From: Amoebidium appalachense | Taxonomy: Eukaryota; Ichthyosporea | Assembly: GCA_963693365.1 (NCBI GenBank) | Contig: CAVNZM010000005.1 | Coordinates: 2,542,001-2,606,000 of the forward strand | DNA: 64,000 bases | Reading direction: 5' to 3' | In this document: piece by piece, positions 50,570 through 62,090 of the stretch | How positions within the stretch are numbered: position 1 is the first letter of the stretch | How the letters are laid out: each line of letters opens with the position of its first letter | The notes under the pieces: generated by a model | The model's input: the letters and a program-made list of their open reading frames with translations, nothing else | Databases searched by the model: none | What the model was told of the DNA's origin: nothing | Position numbers and translations under genes: made by a program

Positions 50570-50659
50570 GTATAATGTGTGGGTGTGTGGGTAGGTGGGT
50601 GTGTGGGTGTGTGGGTGTGTGGGTGGTGGTGGGGGGGGGCAGAGGGGGGAGGGGAGGGG

Positions 50660-50709
<50 letters not shown>
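50570..50709. repeat. GTGTGGGT array and long poly(G)
   Basis: GTGTGGGT units (50577-50628) then a G-rich block with about 44 consecutive G (50666-50709). Confidence 0.9.
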
Positions 50710-50711
<2 letters not shown>

Positions 50712-51140
50712 TGTTCAGAAAAGCCCAAGAAAACCGGCCGGGGTTCCCCTAAACCTCCGTTATCCGTGGAAAGGAATGGGGGTGGGTTTAGGCCAGTGGA
50801 GCCAGCTGTGGAGAGTTGATATTTGGACCGGAGTGGATTAATATGCAGTAAGATCTTGGAGGGTCCCCCGAGAATGCCAATAAAGTATGCCGCCGTATGC
50901 CATGCCTCACTGTGTGTAATGACATGTAATGCTCAGGCTTGAGAGTTTAGGGGAAAACCCTGGAATTTCAAGATGCTAAATTTCCTTATGATAATCACCT
51001 CCCACCACCGGTCCGTAACCGAGAACAATCCATTACCACGTTTGCCCCAGTGGCACAGCCTGAGGGGATAGTATGCAACTTCCCCCCCCAATCCGGTCAT
51101 GTTTGACCCCCTCAGCCACTCCGGACATTCAGTGAATAAG

Positions 51141-51193
<53 letters not shown>

Positions 51194-51526
51194 CTTTAGT
51201 GAGATAAGCCTGAACGGTAATTTTGAGTTTGTAGCTCCCTTTGCTGAATTGGTTACATCTCAGCTATTCAAATCGGTGGATTCTAGAGCAGCGCAAAAGT
51301 TTTGGGGTTACCTACGCCTGGGGGTGGGGGTTGCGGGTGGTGGGGGTTACGGACACGACGTCGTTGCAGGGGTTTTACATATATCGCACTACTAGTAGCC
51401 GTACGCGTTTGAAGGCAAGCTTCCAAACTGAAGACTGGGGGGTTCCGGGTAGGATATTTTGAAACGAAGGACGGGCGGGGCGGGCGGGCGGGGCGGGCGG
51501 ACGGGCGGGCGGGCGGGCGGGGCGGG

Positions 51527-51558
<32 letters not shown>

Positions 51559-51944
51559 AGGGGAGTGCCGAGGAGGGTTGGGGTGGGTGTGTGCGTGTGT
51601 GTGTGTGTGTTGGGGGGAGGGGGGGGGGGGGGGAGGGGGGGGGTTCCAAATTCAGGGGGGGGGATGCGTTTAGGGCGGATCGAGGGCCGGCCTAGTAGTT
51701 TTAGTTGAGCAAGGGTTATGCCCGAATGTACTTGCGCAAATTAGCTGGGAACGGTTGCTCAGATATGTAGAACCGGCGTGGATCGAGGCCGGGGAGCCTA
51801 GGCCTCTGAGCTCGAGAGGACCTGGGAATATAATATTACACATATATAGAATAAAGTGAGTAAGGGAAGTGGGCCGGGGCAAGAGGAGAAAGTTGAAAAG
51901 AGTGTTTTTTATTTTTTTTTATTTTTTATTTTTATTTTATATTT

Positions 51945-51977
<33 letters not shown>

Positions 51978-52981
51978 TTCAGGAATGTGCACGGAGGGGA
52001 AACCGTGGAGCACTACATATTACGATAGGGGGGGGGAGGGGGGGGGGGCAGCAAGAGAGAAAATGAGTGGGTGGGTCAGCCGGGTAAGTGGCGTGGAGAG
52101 GGAGTGCGAGGAGTGAGCACGACTGAACTAAGAGGGGGGAAAGAGAGAATCAATGTGCACATGGGTAAGTCGGCCCGAGAGAGGGGCCAGAGGCTGGATG
52201 GGGCTGGGGGGGGGGTCACATATATGCTAGTTCATGAGAGGCACGGAGTGTTTGACTGTGGAGCCTGTGTCACAGACGTGTGTGCGTGTGCGTGTGTGGC
52301 AAGGGGAAAGGGGGGGGGGGGGGGGGATACTGTACAAAAGTGAAGGGAGCAGGACTGACAAGGACCTCAAGGTGGGGATTCGAAATCTAAATCCCCGGAA
52401 TTTGGGGAGGGAGAAAGTCTAATATTGGTCTTTGCAGGGAAGGGGTTGTCCATGACCGGGAGCACGGGATCAAATCAGGGAAAGAGGGACCCGGGGAAAA
52501 CGGGGTGAGAAGGGGTCAATTTGATCAACTCTTGATTGCAACTGAGGCACGTACAATTCAGGTATTTTATTGATTCACTAATATGGCCATACGCCATGAT
52601 ACATGGGGTGATGACGTGGGAGGAAGTGTTGAAAACACATGTGGACCCACCAATACAACTATTAATAGCACCCATGTGCGCGCCAATTACAGTTGGTGCT
52701 GGCGCAGCACAAAATAGGACGGGTGCATGCTCACCGAATGACAATGAGGTTGATGTGTTAATTTGTACATGAGGGGGTTTGGGTGATTCTAAACGATCCG
52801 ATTACCATTTAAGGCAAATACCATGCACCCAGAGCCACCTATAGGAACAAGTTGTGCTCCAATGATACCTTTTCGTCAATATTGGCAGATGTCTAACCCA
52901 CCGTAAGACTTTTAGTGACAGTGCACCACAATGACTAATCATTATGACAGATGCAATGCTATTGGACGAGAGACGAGCAAA
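50710..52981. other. intergenic region downstream of TEAD
   Basis: It contains a poly(C) run of about 48 (51141-51188), a GGGC array (51476-51525), poly(G) and a T/A-rich tract (51905-51955). No exon is supported. Confidence 0.5.
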
Positions 52982-53771
52982 TTATTCGTCGATCAGGCGG
53001 TAGATGTGGTGCTGTGCGCCATGCTCCGAGCTGCTGACCTCAAAAACAAATGCCACACAGAAAAGAACAGCACCAGTGGTCATCTCCGTCACAACCTGAA
53101 AGATGGAAGGCACGTGAATGCATGCACACACACACACACACACACACACAAAGTTATTAACACACGAGCACACATCCTTGCTGCAGGCAAACACCCACCC
53201 ATACATCCCCGCTACCCTCGAGAGTCCTCTTTCTATACCAAAAAAAAGCAGAGTGCATAAACTCGCACAAGGCCCCACACCTATCAACACCACAAGCATC
53301 CCCCCCCCCTTCCTCTCCCCAGCCCCCCAAACAATCTCCGACCAATTGCATGAATAAGGTCAACATCTCGCCCTCTCTCCACCATCCCCTCCACCCACCC
53401 ACCTGTAGCACGGAGAAGTTCTCCAGCACCGAGTTCATCATATCTGTGCTCTCCAGCCCCCTCAGCTTCTCCACAAAGCTGACCATGTACTCGCAGATGG
53501 CCGTGCGCGTGAACCGGTACACGTACAGCCCGTTGGACGGGTCGATGTTGGGCGTTGTTGGCTCCTAATGCAGACAGGGCAGGAGAGTAGGGTTAGGCGC
53601 TGCCAATGAGAGAAAGGCGGATGGCGCCCGCAAACAGATTTAAAGCAACAGGCTGTGTGTGTGTGTGTGTGTGTGAAAGCTAAGTCAAGCAGCCCCGGTT
53701 CAGGGGGTGGGTTGGTGTGTGCGCACGCGTTTAACTAGGGGAAGAGGGTGGGAAGGAGGGAGGGAGGGATG

Positions 53772-53809
<38 letters not shown>

Positions 53810-54059
53810 GGAGGAGGCAAAAGCACCGGTGTGATTGTGTGTGTAACAGAGGGTGCCATTGGGATGACTTTGTGGTCCGGGCACACAGCCTGCCAAGGTG
53901 CATAATCTGGGATTGTGCAAGCCAAGCCCACCAAACGGACCAGAACGGGGTGCCAGGCGGCCTTTGTCAATAAAAACGTGTGTGTGCACATCAACGCGGA
54001 GTGCCCCATACCAAAACAACACACCAGACGGCAATGGGACCGGCAGCCGCCGTGTGTGT

Positions 54060-54090
<31 letters not shown>

Positions 54091-54435
54091 GGGGGGTTGA
54101 ATGCGTCAAAAAGTACGAAGTACACAAGAACAAACGGATAACACCATGCAAAATGCAAGCCATACATAAAGAGTATGCATGGGGGGGGGGGGAGGGGGGG
54201 GAGGGGGGGGGGGGAGGGAGGGGGAGGGGGGAGGGAGATGTGGAGCAACGTGCTGGATATTCGTCGAGACAAGCTGTGGTGTGCTAATAAATCAACGCAC
54301 CTGAATCTTCTCCACAACCTGCTTGCCGAAGGAACAGACCCGGCTAGATGACTGGATGGACATGTAGTCGGGGGAGTCATAGCGCGCAGCCATGTAGTAG
54401 TCTCGCTCGGCAGTGTTGGTTGCATAGTTGAGGTC

Positions 54436-54498
<63 letters not shown>

Positions 54499-54839
54499 AT
54501 CCGCACGCGCATAATAAGTAAGCATAGGAGAAGTAGGTAGGTGTGTGTGTGTTTACATGCAGCATTGTGTAACACAGAGCCAGCAAAGGGACAACACGTG
54601 AAACACGCTTAACGCAAAGGGATGGCAGCCGCCGTGCAACACAAACACACACACACGCACACGCACACACCTCACCACTCCCATAACCACCTCCTCCGCC
54701 AACGACTATCATATTTGAACCATTCTTGGCCTACAAAATTCCCCCCCAAACACATAAAAAAAAACAACTACGACATAAGCACTTAAAACACTGAACCGTA
54801 CAAATAGGCTAAGAAGTGTTAAGTCATTCCCCCCCCCCC

Positions 54840-54870
<31 letters not shown>

Positions 54871-54878
54871 ACACACCT

Positions 54879-54911
<33 letters not shown>

Positions 54912-55664
54912 AAGAAAGAAAAAGAAACAGAAGAACATACCCAGAACTTGATGAGATAGAAGCATTCCTTGGGGCCCTGGGCATAGAGCTCCCTTAGGCC
55001 TGGGAATTTGTCGTATATCTGCCGTATATCCACCATCTCCATCTCCGGGTCCCGGAACAGCTCCGTGCCCGTCAGATGCACAAACGAGTGCTTCATGAAC
55101 TGTGGGCATGCAAAGCGTCAGCTTATACTCAAAAGAGCACATATCATAAAGCCACACACGAATCAGATAAAGGCAGGAACATTTTACCAACTTTATTCTG
55201 AGGTTTTTTAAATCTACACACCCAGGGACCAAGGCAGCCCCCCCCCCCCCCTCCTTGGGGGGGGGGGGGGGGGGGGGGGGGGGAAGGAGGCGCTGGGAGA
55301 GTAGGAGCTCGAGGGGCTCACACAAACAAGGAAGGGGTAAAAGCCGTTTTTGATTTCCTCGACCATATCACATACCTGGTCGGAATTAGGCCAGCGATAC
55401 TCCACAAATGCATGGAAGTCCTGCATGCACAGCCGGTGGCCTGGGGGCATCCTGGGGCCCGACCTCGGCAGGGGAGGATAGGACACGGGAGGGCCATAGG
55501 GCTTGGCGTAGGGCAGGGGGGGCACACCCCCGTACATGGGTGGCCCGTACATGTCCCCCCGCCCACCGTATCCTCCACCGTACATTCCTCCCCTGTATCG
55601 TTTCTTGTTCAGATATCCAGCCCGGTTTTTCCACAAGTAAGACTCTCCCTCTTCCCCCATCCCC

Positions 55665-55710
<46 letters not shown>

Positions 55711-55963
55711 GGGGGGGGGGGGGGGGGGGGGGCTTTGAAGAGAGAAGGGCCGAATGAAATTAAGGAAAAGGAAGAATGCAAGGAGGGCTACCTGTTCCAG
55801 CGGCACACTAACAAAGCATCAACAAGCAGTGTACATTGAAGCATCCTAAATCAGTATGGTATCCCATTCAAACCTTGGAAAGGGCGAGATCAAGAAACTG
55901 TTTTGGTAATAGATAACACGGAGTAAGCTACCTCAGTATTCGAAGGAAACACGCACGAAGTTA

Positions 55964-56002
<39 letters not shown>

Positions 56003-56595
56003 TGAATGCGGAACACAGTACGAAGTACGCATAGACGATGAGAAGCATGATGCAGGACACATGCAAAGGCAAACATTCAAGTATGCAGCATCAGCCATGC
56101 GCACAGTATGCGTCATAAGCAGAGCCCATCCTCAGGGAGGGCCCAAGTCATCAATTGCGTCTGAGTTTCGACCCCTTAGCCCGCGTATATACGACGCTCC
56201 AACTCAGACAGCAGCATCAACTGAACTTGGGTGGGGGGGGGGGGGGGGGGGAAAGCAACTAACTGGTCACCCACCCGTATCCGTAATCCGGGCCACCCCT
56301 TGGAGGCCCATCCCAATACTCCTCCTTGGGCATACCCCTACCCCCCATGTGGGGTGAGGGGGGGCCCTCCCCACCGCTCGAGTTGTTCTGTAGGCCCATG
56401 GTTGCAGACACAATCTGGGCTGAGGACATGGTGGCTAGGTTCTCAAGCGCAGTCTTGCGGATGGTTTCGTCGCAATGCTGTGGTGTGTGTACGTGTACGT
56501 GTACGCGTACGTGTGTGTGTTGGGGGGGGGGGGGGGGGGGAGGGGGGGTACGTGTGTGTGTGTGGAGGAGGTGGAAGAGAGGGTGAATGTGTGCC

Positions 56596-56667
<72 letters not shown>

Positions 56668-57281
56668 GAGGGGGAGGGTGGTACGTGTGTATGTGTGGAG
56701 GAGGTGGAAGGGAGGGTGAACGTGTGCGGCATGGGGCTAGCTAGAAAAGAAAATGTGGGAAATGAGGGCACAAGCGAGAGAGGCTGGGGGCGCAAGGGGA
56801 GGGTTGAGGGTTTCAGAATGTGTTGTAGAGTATAGAGTACACATTCATGACGGATAACACATTGCAGAGTGCAAAGCACGAACAGAAAGTATGCATAATA
56901 AGCAGGAGGGGAGAGGGAGGAGGAGGGGCGGGGGGGGGGGGGGGGGGGGGGGGGGGGGAAAGATGTCTCTTGATGACAGTGGACAAGAATAGGCCGTGAA
57001 AAATAGCCGGGAGCTGAACATATAATGAGCACAAACGTCTATATGTGTGTGCGCGGGTGTGCTTGCGCATTGGTTTGTGAGTATGGATGCATTTCTTTCT
57101 CCCCACCCCTAATTTCTGTCCATCCGAATGGTGTGGGTGGCAATATGCTCGAGAACACTTCAAGAGAATGAGAGCAGGAGAGAGAAAGTATCTGTTTCAA
57201 AAGAGAAGCACACACACATACACGCACACACAAGGAGAGACAGACAGATAGACAGGCAGGCAGGGAGACAGAGAGAGCGAG

Positions 57282-57312
<31 letters not shown>

Positions 57313-57412
57313 GGGAGAGAGAGAGAGAGAACGAGAGAGAAAGAGATAGAGAGAGATGGAGGGAGAAGAAGTGGAGGGAGTGTGTGATAGTGTGAGAGAG
57401 GCAAGAGGAACA

Positions 57413-57453
<41 letters not shown>

Positions 57454-58628
57454 GCGTGTGTTGCTGCGCTCCTTACACATTTCATCTTTCTCAGTTCACA
57501 CCTACCTGCGAATCTCCAAACACCCATATGTCTTATCGTTTTGGCACATGTCGAAGTGTCAACAGCAGGCACAGACACTCACCGACACACTCCGAGACCT
57601 ACAAACCTAATCTACCTAAAATCACACCTTAGCTCGTTTACTCCTGGTTCAGCCCCATACAAAACCACACACAAACCTACACACACACACACGGCGGCCA
57701 CCCACTCATCCACCAAAGCACAATACGGAAAATGGCGCCCAAAGCCGAAAACTTACCCCTTCAACCCGACCATACAATAGCACGAAGTCAGATAAGGTAA
57801 CACAACCACACTTCCCACCTGCCCACCGAAAAACACACCCACAGCCAGACCCACACCCACACCCACAGGCACACAGACACACAAAGCCATTCACCACACA
57901 CCTTGAGCTTGAGGCTCAGCTCTCTCTGCTTCTTCCTTGCCAGCACCTGTATGTGACTGGACACCTGCTTGCGTGTCCGTGTCTTACCCGTGCGCATCTT
58001 CACGTAGCGAGCTATCAGCTCGTTGCGGCCTGTGCCACGTAGAAGAGAGGGTTGGGGAAGGGGGACAAGAGGGTGGTTCAGTTTTGACTCGCAAAAAACA
58101 AGAGTAAAAAAGGGCAAGACATAAAATGCATAAAGCTTTTACCAGACAGGCAGCATTGCTGTGACCCAACGAGGACCAAAAACTAAAGCGGGTGTGCACA
58201 CCACCACTGAGTCTCAGCTGAATAAAACGCCCATGTCACTCTTCATTCCATCCCGAGCTCACTTAGCTTACGTTTCTTACACCTAGATTATGAAAGGGTT
58301 TTCCAGTCCCAACCACCACTACCATCCTACACTACTCGAAAGACAAGCAACCACACTCAGCGCCTCCTCCCCCTCTTCAACACAAACATTTCCGAACCAC
58401 TTATCTTCATTTCTCGAACACCTCAAAAACATAATCCAGAAAGTATGCCCACAAGTCCCCCTACGAAAAAACCCACATACCATACATCTTGCCCTCATCA
58501 CTCAGGATAATCTTTCTTCGCCCACAGGGGGGGTAGATGGCGAGAGCCTCCTCAAAGGCATCTTCCACGTCCTTGGACCAGACGGAATCCTCAGTCCCCC
58601 CCTCGTCGCCTGACACGATCTCACTCAT
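52982..58628 (-). CDS. TEAD: TEAD/Scalloped transcription factor
   Basis: Nine minus-strand exons: 58628-58481, 58029-57902, 56477-56275, 55664-55376, 55099-54941, 54730-54671, 54438-54301, 53564-53403, 53095-52982 (TAA). All phases close; 466 residues. The TEA/ATTS DNA-binding domain (about 16-92) has [39 protein letters not shown] and matches animal TEADs almost residue for residue. A Gly/Tyr/Pro-rich linker (about 160-230, [10 protein letters not shown]) leads to the YAP-binding domain (about 235-466): [33 protein letters not shown] and [14 protein letters not shown]. The palmitoylated Cys of animal TEADs is present in [11 protein letters not shown] (about 364). It should act in the nucleus as the DNA-binding partner of a Yorkie/YAP-like coactivator in Hippo signalling. 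Exon 6 (20 residues, Gly-rich, phase 0-0) splits the conserved KFW-ADLN stretch and is probably a cassette exon. Confidence 0.96.
53771..53811. repeat. poly(G) in TEAD intron 7
   Basis: About 40 G, poly(C) on the sense strand. Confidence 0.85.
54097..54180 (-). mobile_element. SINE-like element copy 5, poly(C)-tailed
   Basis: It is nearly identical to the 3' half of copy 4 (GTACGAAGTACACAAGAAC on the plus strand). The sense 3' end at 54097 runs into poly(C). TEAD intron 7. Confidence 0.85.
54439..54670 (-). other. TEAD intron 6 with complementary GU and CA ends
   Basis: The sense RNA starts GUGUGUGCGUGUGCGUGUGU and ends in about 28 CA units plus CAG. The two ends are complementary over 25 bases or more. 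Confidence 0.85.
54829..54909. repeat. poly(C), CA and poly(A) block in TEAD intron 5
   Basis: C run (54829-54856), short CA array, then poly(A) ending 31 bp from exon 5. Confidence 0.9.
56001..56231 (-). mobile_element. SINE-like element copy 6, nearly full length, poly(C)-tailed
   Basis: It is the reverse complement of 12131-12365 with high identity from CCCAAGTTCAGTTGATGC to CGCATTCAAA, then poly(C) (plus G at 55967-56000). TEAD intron 3, sense. Confidence 0.9.
56521..56680. repeat. poly(G) and GT block in TEAD intron 2
   Basis: Poly(G), a GTGTGTGTGGAGGAGGTGGA unit, a GT array (56598-56650), poly(G), and a second copy of the GTGGAGGAGGTGGAAG unit: a tandem duplication of about 130 bp. 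Confidence 0.8.
56813..56907 (-). mobile_element. SINE-like element copy 7, diverged
   Basis: It shares the CTGCTTATTATGCATACTT core (minus strand) and the tail with copies 4-6. No poly(C) follows. TEAD intron 2. Confidence 0.65.
57225..57450. repeat. GACA/GA, poly(G), GA and GT tracts
   Basis: GACAGACAGATAGACAGGCA-type repeats, a poly(G) run, GA-rich DNA and a GT array in TEAD intron 2. Confidence 0.8.
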
Positions 58629-59254
58629 GTTTGCTAAACGAATGTTTTGCTAAGGGGGGAAAATTTGCACGAAGAGTTTTTCCTTCCTTTTCGTCTTTCC
58701 TTCCAGTTGTTTTGTGCCCCTTCACTTTCACTTTCAAGTTTGTGTTGAGTTCGGTGTATGGCTAACAGCCTATAACGGTGACGGGTGACCAATCCTGAAG
58801 GAATGCCCGCCCGAATGCGGTGGGTGACCGTTGGAGCGATGTAAATCCATTGTCTGCATTATATGTCTTGCGATTGTGACGCTTGTCCTCGCTACACAGG
58901 AGTTTTTTTTTTACAGCGCACAAGAAATTAACCTCAGATCAACAGATTTTATAGCTTTTATAAGAAATTAAGCATAACTGGTTTGCCTTGACTTCAAAGA
59001 CGAGGCTACGCTCGTCTAACTGAGGGGCTTACACTGCTTTTTGACTCACTGGGAGCTTCGGAAGCATCCGGAACTATCTTGTTTGCACTCCTCCAAACCA
59101 GAATTCCTTACGACCAATCGTTTATTTCATATCACAGAAGCTGAAAGCAAGCAACCAATCAACCCATCGTCCGGCACATCCGTTGGTATTTTTGCAGAAT
59201 TTGGAGTGTCTACAGTATCAGTACTAGTTTGAAAAGTAAGTTTTAGGAACCCGG
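58629..59254. other. intergenic, probably including the TEAD promoter
   Basis: Unique sequence upstream of the TEAD ATG. No TATA box or other element is convincing. Confidence 0.4.
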
Positions 59255-59917
59255 TCAGCCACTGGTGACAGCTAGTTTCACAAAATCACAATGCTGGCCG
59301 CTTCTGGAAGCCAAGGCACCTTGGAGTCTTGGTGCAAGCCTCGGCACACCATGCATGTTGGTTACCTCCTTTCTACAATTTTTCACAACTTTCGACGACC
59401 CTCCACTGATCCGGTAGGCATCACTCACGACAACTTCGTATCCCTCGGGTACGGGTTCCTTAACGGGGGCCTTCTTGCACTGCATAGAGAACACCCCATC
59501 GCCGGTGCCTGATGTGTAGATTTCGCATGGGCCCTTGGGGCCTGTGGCACGTTCGAAGAAAACGAGAAACGGCCGGCCTTGGTTGTACTCCTCCTTACTC
59601 GCGTCCTTTCCCGTAACTCCTTCCAGGTTGCTTCATAGGCGGCAGCCCGTCACGCTCCCAGGCTTGTCTCCGGGGCCTTTTGCTGTTGGGACCTGCTGGA
59701 AGGCATAACAGTCCGCCTGCGCAGTGCTTGCGTCGATGCAGGGCTGCAATACACCCTTATTCGGGCCGAAATTGACCACTGTGCTTGTGCCTCCCTCCAT
59801 TGAGTACAGCGAATCCGCACCCACTATCCAGCCCTTGGGCAGCGAAGATTCGTCGATCTCGGCGTGCACGGTGTGCAGAGCGGCAAGGCCGGCCAGAAGA
59901 TACACAGAGAGAGGCAT
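59255..59917 (-). pseudogene. secreted two-repeat protein ORF interrupted by TGA
   Basis: A single minus-strand frame runs from ATG (59917-59915) to TGA (59257-59255) with one internal TGA at 59635-59633. MPLSVYLLAGLAALHTVHA is a signal peptide. The protein has an internal duplication: GWIVGADSLYSMEGGTSTVV near the start and GYEVVVSDAYRISGGSSKVV near the end share G-[WY]-x-V, D-[AS]-Y, G-G-[ST]-[ST] and VV. The first unit is followed by PCIDASTAQADCYAFQQ; the second has a similar ACTKTPRCLGFQ, but in another frame, which suggests a frameshift or an unrecognised intron there. The family is not recognised; the C-x-x-A..C-x-x-F-Q pattern is loosely PAN/apple-like. It is either a decaying gene or one that needs readthrough. 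Confidence 0.6.
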
Positions 59918-60362
59918 GGTAAGCGTTATACACGTTACTGAGCGGAGCGGGACCGTAGTACACTGTCTGACGCACGGACGGGCGGTGGTTAAAGGGGGTT
60001 TCTTTTAGGCCGATTAATTGTCCCCATTCCAGCACATCCGGGTCAAGCCATTTATTCAGCATATAGATCATGATATGAACTGCAGTCTTATTCCAAGCGC
60101 TTTATTATTATTATTCCATTCTTCATTTCTTTTTTTCCTCTTTTCTTTTTCTTTTTTGTTGTATTATTGCCCATCTGTACCTTGCTGCCGGCCAAACGAT
60201 GGTGCGCAATTGATGCGCAGCACACCAATCATATAGCTAGAATCGTCTCTGACCCGACCCGGCCCGAAAAGCTAAAAGAAACCCCCTTTAATTAATGGGC
60301 GGCTCTCCCCAGGATTTACCCGCACACGCGCAGGCAACAGGCAGACAGGGGTCCCTGCTAGC
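59918..60362. other. intergenic, nothing recognised
   Basis: Unique sequence with a T-rich patch at 60120-60165. Confidence 0.5.
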
Positions 60363-61206
60363 CTACCACCTACTGAGGCGGTGTCTCCTTTCTTTTTTTT
60401 TTTTTTTTTTTTTTTTTGTAGATGTTAAAACGTCGCACGTGCGGCAACACGTCAGTACGTGTTAGCTGCTAAGCCCAGTTCTTTTCAAACTGTACAAGTA
60501 GGTCTGTGCGCCCGCTGCGCGCGGGCGCCAACTGAAGCTGCGATCTATTGCATTTGGTCAGTCACGCGTAGGTCTGGGAAAAGAAGCTGCAAACTGGGGG
60601 TCTGACAGCGTGTGCCTGAAATCTTACCCTAGAAACTCTCTCGGGTGGGTCTGGGCGCCCGCGCGCGGGCGTCGGTGCACGTGGAAGGTGACACACTGCG
60701 GTACGGATGGTAGAAAAGAAGTTGGGGTCTGCCAGCTAGCGCTGGTGTCTGAATCCTAGACTCTGAAAACTCTCTTTCCTTTCAAGTTCCCTTCTTTGGC
60801 CTGGTTCAAACCCGCGCAAGGCGGCTTCCGCCAGCGTTTAATATACATGTATGGTGTTTACAAAGTTTGTGGTCAGCTATGAAGGCCAATGCTACCCCGA
60901 GCATCACGTGCTCACACAGCTACCTACCCCTACAATATTACACCCAAACAAAGGCCCAAGCTACTCAAAAACACCTATTTAGTTGAAAAGAAAGTGGTTT
61001 GTGCCCTTTTATTACGTAGAAAACACGTCCGAAGGGTTTCGACCCGCAGCTCATGAGAGCTCACATTTCACGTTCTGGGTATCAGAGAAGCCTAACACGT
61101 ACTGACGTGTTGCCGCACGTGCGACGTTTTAACATCTACTCAGGCGTCCCTTTTAAGTAAAAAAAAAAAAGAAAAAGAAAGGAGACATCGCCTCAGTAGG
61201 TGGTAG
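60363..61206. mobile_element. inverted-repeat (foldback) element with GC-rich internal palindromes
   Basis: Inner arms 60418-60465 and 61092-61139 are perfect inverted repeats over 48 bp. Outer arms 60364-60391 and 61178-61205 match with one mismatch and are separated from the inner arms by T/A runs. The interior contains two copies of a GC-rich palindrome (60508-60528 and 60653-60672) set in a tandem duplication of about 145 bp. No ORF. Confidence 0.85.
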
Positions 61207-61690
61207 CAGAGAAGCGCCTTTTTTTTTTTTTCCGTTGCAGGCCTGAGCGTGAGTAACCGCCCCCGCCCAATCCCCCGCCTATATTAAAAAAAAAAAACCA
61301 CTGAGAAAAAACGCATAAAAAACAAATAACCAAGTATGGGAATAATGGGATCTTAAGTTTCTCACGATTTATCGGTCTCTCAAGATTCGTAGGATTGCCC
61401 CTATTTAAACTTTACTGTCAGCTAAATATTGGTGTAAACCCGCCAAGATGATCACATGCCGCTGTCAGGCTGTTGCCCAGTGAGCTGCGTGCAGCTCACA
61501 CGTGAGCACACAGGCGACAAGTGTTTAAAAAAAAAAAAATTAACAAAATTTACACGACACCCGGATGCCCGGGTCCGATACCCAGGCTAACTCTCTAACA
61601 GATTACTATGTTACTGTTGGAAGATGGTATCGTTATCCAGTCCGATCGCATGAATCAGATCATGATCGGCTGGTGGCCTGCGAGATCTTA
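61207..61690. other. intergenic, nothing recognised
   Basis: It includes short A runs and a GAGCTGCGTGCAGCTC palindrome near 61481. Confidence 0.4.
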
Positions 61691-61735
61691 ACCGATCTCG
61701 TAGCTCAGTTGGTAGAGCACTCGACCGGAGATAGA
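61688..61735 (+). pseudogene. 5' half of a tRNA-like sequence
   Basis: GTAGCTCAGTTGGTAGAGC is a good A box/D arm, with U8-A9-like TA and a following imperfect anticodon stem. The T arm and B box are missing because the retrotransposon 3' end begins immediately after. A short inverted repeat (CGAGATC/GATCTCG) lies at its 5' edge. Confidence 0.5.
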
Positions 61736-61931
61736 GGGGGTTTACGCTGTTTACTCGAGGCAAAGAGAACCAGTCTCAGGTATGGGGGGGGGGTTTTTGC
61801 TCGGAATATCCCCTCAGCGGTATATCATGATCACGTACATAGATGTCGGGTGGTGACTATATATCAGGGTTTACTTTCTCTACGAGACACCATAAAGACT
61901 ACAAGGAGAAATCAATTAGTTGGGGTTCCCC

Positions 61932-61987
<56 letters not shown>

Positions 61988-62019
61988 GGGCTCCCCTCGG
62001 GACACTCGGTATCAGCTGG

Positions 62020-62090
<71 letters not shown>

